DNA of 26,495 bases, taken from the NCBI GenBank assembly GCA_934148875.1, contig CAKPDJ010000017.1, positions 1-26,495 of the forward strand, given 5' to 3'. The notes below the pieces were generated by a model. The model was not told the DNA's origin. It was given only the letters and a program-made list of their open reading frames with translations, and ran no database searches. The position numbers and the translations under genes are program-made. Positions 22,911 to 26,495 of this stretch are shown in pieces. This DNA comes from an uncultured Bacilli bacterium. Its GTDB lineage: Bacteria > Bacillota_I > Bacilli_A > RF39 > UBA660. The number at the start of each line of letters is the position of its first letter. The first letter of the stretch is position 1.

Positions 22911-22952
22911 AATAAAAAAATCGGTTGCACATAAAAATATATATGCAACCGA
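22911..22952 (-). terminator. Expression-platform terminator of the c-di-GMP riboswitch
   Basis: The stem TCGGTTGCA/TGCAACCGA (22952-22944 with 22929-22921), extended by A-T pairs, is followed by TTTTTTT on the minus strand, 25 bases before the start codon. Its 5' arm overlaps the conserved 3' end of the aptamer. Confidence 0.9.
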
Positions 22953-23030
22953 CTACCATATTAGAACATTTCGTTCTACTTTAGGCTCATAGCTTTGCGT
23001 CCTAATCTTTCGAAAAGTTTGCCAATAAAA
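22940..23030 (-). promoter_or_regulatory. Cyclic-di-GMP-I (GEMM-I) riboswitch aptamer
   Basis: On the minus strand the conserved GEMM-I elements occur in order and at normal spacing: GGCAAAC (around 23023), the TCGAAAGA tetraloop hairpin, GGACGCAAAGC, GCCTAAA, a variable hairpin (AGAACGAAATGTTCT) and GGTAGTCGGTTGC. This class binds the second messenger c-di-GMP. The first hairpin has two apparent U-U mismatches compared with the usual stem; the core bases look intact. It lies between a promoter and a terminator in the leader of the large surface protein gene. Confidence 0.9.
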
Positions 23031-23045
23031 TAATATTCATTTTGG

Positions 23046-23074
23046 ATTTTATCATAATTACTTTACTTTTTCAA
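23046..23074 (-). promoter_or_regulatory. Promoter of the riboswitch-controlled surface protein
   Basis: Minus-strand TTGAAA (23074-23069), 17 bases ending in TGA, then TAAAAT (23051-23046), an extended -10. Transcription should begin near 23039, just upstream of the aptamer. Confidence 0.75.
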
Positions 23075-23104
23075 CTAATTTTTTTAATTTTAAATTGATT
23101 TTTT

Positions 23105-23632
23105 TTAAAATAATTTAATTTTAGTTAGTGGCCATATTCTTATAAAAACCTTACCCTTAATCTGTGATTTATCAATAAGTCCAAAGTCTCTTCCATCCAT
23201 TGAATTAGTTCTATTATCACCTAAAACTAGATACATATTATCAGGAATTGTTGTATAACCAATATCTTTTAGTGAAAAATCATTGGTAATTACATCACTC
23301 TTTAAAAAATCCTCATTAATAGCATTACCATTTATGTATAAAATATTACTTTTATATTCAATAGTGTCTCCTGGAAGACCAATTACTCTTTTTATTAAAT
23401 ATTTAGAGTCTTTGTATTCAAGAACTACAACCTCAAAACGTTTGATATCTGTAAAACGATATTTAAGTTTATCAATTAATACAACATCATTAGCTTTTAA
23501 ATTAGGTTGCATTGATGGTCCTAATACTTGTTGGATTGATACAACATAGACAATAATAACTAATACAACAACAATCAATATTATATACTTTAAGCTATCT
23601 TTAATAAATTCTTTTACTTCTCTTAAGTCCAT
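23105..23632 (-). CDS. lepB: Type I signal peptidase
   Basis: A 175-residue signal peptidase I that cleaves signal peptides from exported proteins at the outer membrane face. Residues 14-32 form the single N-terminal membrane anchor. The catalytic serine is Ser40 in GPSMQP, the general-base lysine is Lys81 in LIKRVIGLPGD, and GDNRTNSMDGRDFG (from residue 138) is the conserved box near the active site. It has the short Gram-positive length. The start is ATG at 23632 with AGGTGA upstream; a GTG three codons earlier overlaps that site. It follows the deacetylase gene by 58 nt and precedes the large exported protein, which could be one of its clients. Confidence 0.95.
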   Translation of the reverse strand: MDLREVKEFIKDSLKYIILIVVVLVIIVYVVSIQQVLGPSMQPNLKANDVVLIDKLKYRFTDIKRFEVVVLEYKDSKYLIKRVIGLPGDTIEYKSNILYINGNAINEDFLKSDVITNDFSLKDIGYTTIPDNMYLVLGDNRTNSMDGRDFGLIDKSQIKGKVFIRIWPLTKIKLF

Positions 23633-23690
23633 TACAATCACCTAGTTTAATAATACAACATTTAATTTAATTTGAAAATAGAAAGTAAAT

Positions 23691-25313
23691 TTAATTTAAC
23701 ATTTTAATGAAACTATTTAAACTGGTGTTCTTATAAATTATGTATCTTGGAATATTGTATTTATCATCCTTTTGGCTTGTTTTTCTGTTACCACCACTAA
23801 ATGCTAACTTGAATCCAGTTTCTTTTAGAGCATCAATAACTATACTATTTTTTTGATAAAATGGATAACAAAAAGCTAAATTAGTACCCAATTTATTGAT
23901 AGATGTATTTAAATCGTTTATTAATTCTTCTTTGGTTAATAGTAATGCCTTATATCCACATCTATTACCATTACAGTAATTATTATGGTGTAGTTCATCA
24001 CCATGAGATTGTAGTTCCAAATAATTTGATTTGTAGTTAGTAACATCCCACCAACCTGTAATTAAAAAGAGAGTAGCATTCATTTTATATTCTTCCAAAA
24101 TAGGAATTATTTTGTTTCCGTTAATAAAACTGGTTCCCATTGCCCCATCATCAATAGTTATCAATACTGATTTTTTTGGTATGACTAGTTTTTTATCCAT
24201 CCAATCATTAAATTCTTTCATGGTTAGAGTTTTATAGTTATTTTCCTTTAAATATTCTAACTGCTTTTTAAAATTACTAATATCTAGGCAAATTATCTCA
24301 TTACAGTTTTCACCACTCGCACCATCATAGAAAAAATGATAATTAAGTACCGCGATTTTATTATTGGTCTCTTGTTTTATACCCTTTAATATATCGCCAA
24401 TTCTGTTAATAGTAGTATCATTATAAATATCATATCTATAATTATCGCTATCTCCAACTTTTAATTTAGTATCACCCGGTAAGAATTTATTAGCTGAATT
24501 TTCATTGATTTGAAACTGATATTTATCAAATAAATTTTTATTTTCTTCTGATATATCTGCATCTGATATTAATAATACTTTTTTATCTGATAATGATATA
24601 TTACCGTTAATCCAATAGTTAAAATCTTGTAAAGATATACTTTGGTATTCATTTTCCTTTAAATGACTTAGTATCTCTTCTAGTTTAAGATTAGAAATAT
24701 TACTATCAAAATTTAATACGCTTATTTCTGTTAGTAAATTATTTACATCTTTTTTGATAAGTTCAAATGAATCTTTTACGTAATAGATTTGGTCTAAATA
24801 TTTAATGTAATATTTATTGTTTTCGTTAAAATAAACATCGTATGTATATTCTTTATTGATTTCTATTTTTAAATTATCATCTTGATATAATCTTGTTGGA
24901 TTAGTTTTTATTTCTGTGGTTACTAAGTAGTTATTAAGGTAATCGTTATTATTATTATTGTTATTATTATTATTATTATTATTATTTATTTTTTCTAAGT
25001 TTGTGTAATCAATATAGTAATTGGTTCCTTTAATTTGATAGTAGATATCATCTTTAGATAATACATCCTTCTTTAATAATGGTATTATTGTATCAGGATA
25101 AATATTTCCTACTTCTTGATACTTATCTACTAATTTAATGTATATTTTTTTGTTTTGTGTTACCTTCGCATACTCGGAATAACTATTTTTTATAGTATTT
25201 ATTAGACTTCTATTTTTACTACTATTATTATAGTTTTTATAACATTTTACGATAACAGCAATTATTAATATAATTAAAACAATTGTGATTAATATTTTTA
25301 TTGTTTTTTTCAT
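23691..25313 (-). CDS. Membrane-anchored polysaccharide deacetylase
   Basis: A 540-residue protein with an N-terminal anchor (residues about 5-23) and a C-terminal NodB-type deacetylase domain (about 320-540). NodB motif 1 is TIDDG with Asp388/Asp389. The zinc-binding histidines are His437 and His442/443 in SHGDELHH, the spacing seen in the 'HTYDMH' subgroup, and AFCYPF is motif 3. It probably removes acetyl groups from a cell-surface glycan or peptidoglycan. Residues about 217-251 repeat the segment 354-388 just before the active site but end in DAD instead of DDG, a degenerate internal copy. Residues 110-123 are 14 consecutive Asn. The ATG follows AGGAG. Confidence 0.88.
   Translation of the reverse strand: MKKTIKILITIVLIILIIAVIVKCYKNYNNSSKNRSLINTIKNSYSEYAKVTQNKKIYIKLVDKYQEVGNIYPDTIIPLLKKDVLSKDDIYYQIKGTNYYIDYTNLEKINNNNNNNNNNNNNNDYLNNYLVTTEIKTNPTRLYQDDNLKIEINKEYTYDVYFNENNKYYIKYLDQIYYVKDSFELIKKDVNNLLTEISVLNFDSNISNLKLEEILSHLKENEYQSISLQDFNYWINGNISLSDKKVLLISDADISEENKNLFDKYQFQINENSANKFLPGDTKLKVGDSDNYRYDIYNDTTINRIGDILKGIKQETNNKIAVLNYHFFYDGASGENCNEIICLDISNFKKQLEYLKENNYKTLTMKEFNDWMDKKLVIPKKSVLITIDDGAMGTSFINGNKIIPILEEYKMNATLFLITGWWDVTNYKSNYLELQSHGDELHHNNYCNGNRCGYKALLLTKEELINDLNTSINKLGTNLAFCYPFYQKNSIVIDALKETGFKLAFSGGNRKTSQKDDKYNIPRYIIYKNTSLNSFIKMLN
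24945..24986. repeat. Trinucleotide (ATT/GTT) microsatellite coding poly-Asn
   Basis: Fourteen consecutive ATT or GTT triplets (12 ATT, 2 GTT) on the plus strand encode a 14-Asn run in the deacetylase gene. Being in steps of three, length changes would keep the frame and only alter the linker between the membrane-proximal part and the catalytic part. Confidence 0.95.
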
Positions 25314-25336
25314 TTTTTCTCCTGTAATTACTAAAT

Positions 25337-25342
25337 ATTATA
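25337..25342 (-). promoter_or_regulatory. Candidate -10 element of the deacetylase gene
   Basis: A perfect TATAAT on the minus strand, about 24 nt before the ATG and below the terminator of the RNase J-like gene. No good -35 at 16-18 bases is visible, so it is tentative. Confidence 0.4.
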
Positions 25343-25378
25343 AGTTTTCTAATAACTACTAGTCTTTAATAATTATCT

Positions 25379-25410
25379 AAAAATAAAAGAAGTATAAAAC
25401 TATACTTCTT
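25379..25410 (-). terminator. Rho-independent terminator after the RNase J-like gene
   Basis: A 10-bp stem AAGAAGTATA/TATACTTCTT (25410-25401 with 25396-25387), loop of 4, and TTATTTTTAG on the minus strand. It covers the stop codon of the RNase J-like gene. Confidence 0.82.
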
Positions 25411-26495
25411 GAATAACAGTAATTATCATTGGCTTAGCCTCTGTTTCTTTATAAAAATATTTTCCTAGATATTCTCTTACTTCATTTTTTATTTTGGTAT
25501 AATCTACTTTTTTATCTTCTGTATTGATATTATTTTCTAGTACTTCTAAACATATTTTCTTAGTTTCTTCTACGATATCTTGATTTTCTTTAACGTAGAT
25601 AAAACCTCTAGTTAATACTTCTGGTCCAGCCAAAATTTGCTTTGTTTGTCTATCAATAGTTGCACTAATGATAACTATACCATTTTCTCCTAACATTTCT
25701 CTATCTTTTAGAACAAGCTCACCAATATCACCTTGGCTTTTTCCATCTATTAAAATATCATCCACTTCAATGTGTTCTTTGGAATCTGTTAATTTACCGT
25801 TAATAAATTCAGCTACATCACCATTTTGTTTTAAAATAATATTTTCTTTTGGAATACCAACTGTTTCTGCTACCTCAGCATTCATATATTGATGACGATA
25901 CTCTCCCTTTACTGGAAAATAATATTTCGGATTCATAAGATCAATCATTAACATTAAATCTTCTCGTGAAGCATGATGAAGTAAATGCTTTTTATTTGAT
26001 AAACATACGACATTTATGTTATTTCTAGCTATATCATCCATTATAATAGCATATCTTTTCTCAATTCCATCATAACTTGGTTCTGTAATAAAGATAGTAT
26101 CAGTTTCTTTTAATTTAATGTATTTATCATAGCCTTTTAGGATACGGTCTAAGTTAGCAAATGGTTTTTCCTTTTCATCGGATATTAATACAACTACACC
26201 TTTATCATTTAGGTTTGATAAATCACCAATACGTTCTTTATCTATAGTTAAGTATTTCATATCTATAGCTTTATTTATTAAATCCTGTAATCCTTTACCC
26301 ATTATAACTATTTTACGATGTGTTTTCATTACTTCATTGAATATTTCTTGCACTCTGTAAACATGGGCAGGTAAAATAGTAGCAATAATACGGTCATCAT
26401 TTTTACGAAGTGTTTCTCTAATAAAGTCACTAATACGATTGTTAGGGGATGTATGTCCACCTTTTTCAGCATAGAAAGACTCTGATAATAAACAG
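25400..26495 (-). CDS. RNase J-like beta-CASP protein, C-terminal part
   Basis: The coding frame runs off the right edge, so only about 364 C-terminal residues are seen; an internal GTG at 26353 is not the start. The sequence follows the RNase J pattern: LLSES of the beta-CASP region, HVYRVQEIFNEV, KIVIMGKG, SREDLMLMIDLMNPKYYFPVKGEYRHQ, and a clear C-terminal domain (DILIDG...GDIGELVLKDREML...GPEVLTRGFIYV). RNase J enzymes degrade and process mRNA from the 5' end or internally. Several expected functional residues differ: the PVHGE-type histidine is Lys (PVKGE), SGHAS is replaced by LHHAS, the GSQGE element reads DEKEK, and the beta-CASP N-x-H-R histidine is Tyr. It may be an RNase J2-like partner with little activity; the N-terminal metal site is outside the window. 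Confidence 0.85.
   Translation of the reverse strand, partial: CLLSESFYAEKGGHTSPNNRISDFIRETLRKNDDRIIATILPAHVYRVQEIFNEVMKTHRKIVIMGKGLQDLINKAIDMKYLTIDKERIGDLSNLNDKGVVVLISDEKEKPFANLDRILKGYDKYIKLKETDTIFITEPSYDGIEKRYAIIMDDIARNNINVVCLSNKKHLLHHASREDLMLMIDLMNPKYYFPVKGEYRHQYMNAEVAETVGIPKENIILKQNGDVAEFINGKLTDSKEHIEVDDILIDGKSQGDIGELVLKDREMLGENGIVIISATIDRQTKQILAGPEVLTRGFIYVKENQDIVEETKKICLEVLENNINTEDKKVDYTKIKNEVREYLGKYFYKETEAKPMIITVIQEV

Noticed and set aside
24945..24986. Phase-variable on/off switch
   Set aside because: The repeat unit is three bases, so length changes would not shift the frame; only linker length would vary.
1..26495. CRISPR arrays, tRNA or rRNA genes, insertion sequences
   Set aside because: No spaced direct-repeat arrays, no tRNA-like cloverleaf with TTCRA-type loop, no rRNA stretches and no transposase-like protein were seen.

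Overview
The window comes from a very A+T-rich, low-GC Gram-positive-type bacterium, probably an uncultured Bacilli or Mollicutes-related lineage. Three observations support this. Ribosomal protein L27 carries the Firmicutes-type N-terminal extension next to its dedicated protease Prp. There is an RNase J-family protein, a Gram-positive-style lipoprotein and a type I signal peptidase. TGA is used as a stop (for example at 2746), so this is not the Mycoplasma code. Every gene I can support lies on the minus strand, so transcription runs from high to low coordinates; exact taxonomy cannot be read from the sequence.

Region 1 (128-6325) is the most unusual part. It is a compact seven-gene operon: LysR regulator, radical-SAM-like protein, NADAR protein, GreA-like factor, class I/II aminotransferase, CYTH-domain protein and thymidylate-kinase-like protein. 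Gaps are at most about 20 nt and some genes overlap. A TTGACA-N17-TACTAT promoter precedes lysR, and a perfect LysR-type dyad is centred about 64 bp upstream of the predicted transcription start. The gene set suggests synthesis or modification of a nucleotide-like or small molecule, possibly with an RNA-polymerase-directed partner; the product is unknown.

Region 2 (6490-9759) encodes a phosphorelay: a seven-TM hybrid histidine kinase, an Hpt-REC protein and a small lipoprotein. No DNA-binding output domain is present. Region 3 (9969-11883) is a stand-alone adenylate-forming ligase with a consensus promoter and its own terminator.

Region 4 (11976-18140) is a run of small enzymes typical of accessory gene content: serine hydrolase, an unrecognised protein, two GNAT acetyltransferases, a methyltransferase with an attenuator-like leader, a second and divergent Gre-like factor, a P-loop kinase, a Nudix hydrolase and an ASCH protein. 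Region 5 (18140-19225) is the conserved rplU-prp-rpmA operon with an L21-leader-like 5' region. Region 6 (19249-20121) holds two tandem PH-domain paralogues.

Region 7 (20123-26495) concerns the cell envelope and RNA decay. It has a large repeat-containing surface protein controlled by a cyclic-di-GMP-I (GEMM) riboswitch with an overlapping terminator, a type I signal peptidase, a membrane-anchored polysaccharide deacetylase with an internal degenerate duplication and a poly-Asn tract, and the C-terminal part of an RNase J-like protein whose active site looks eroded.
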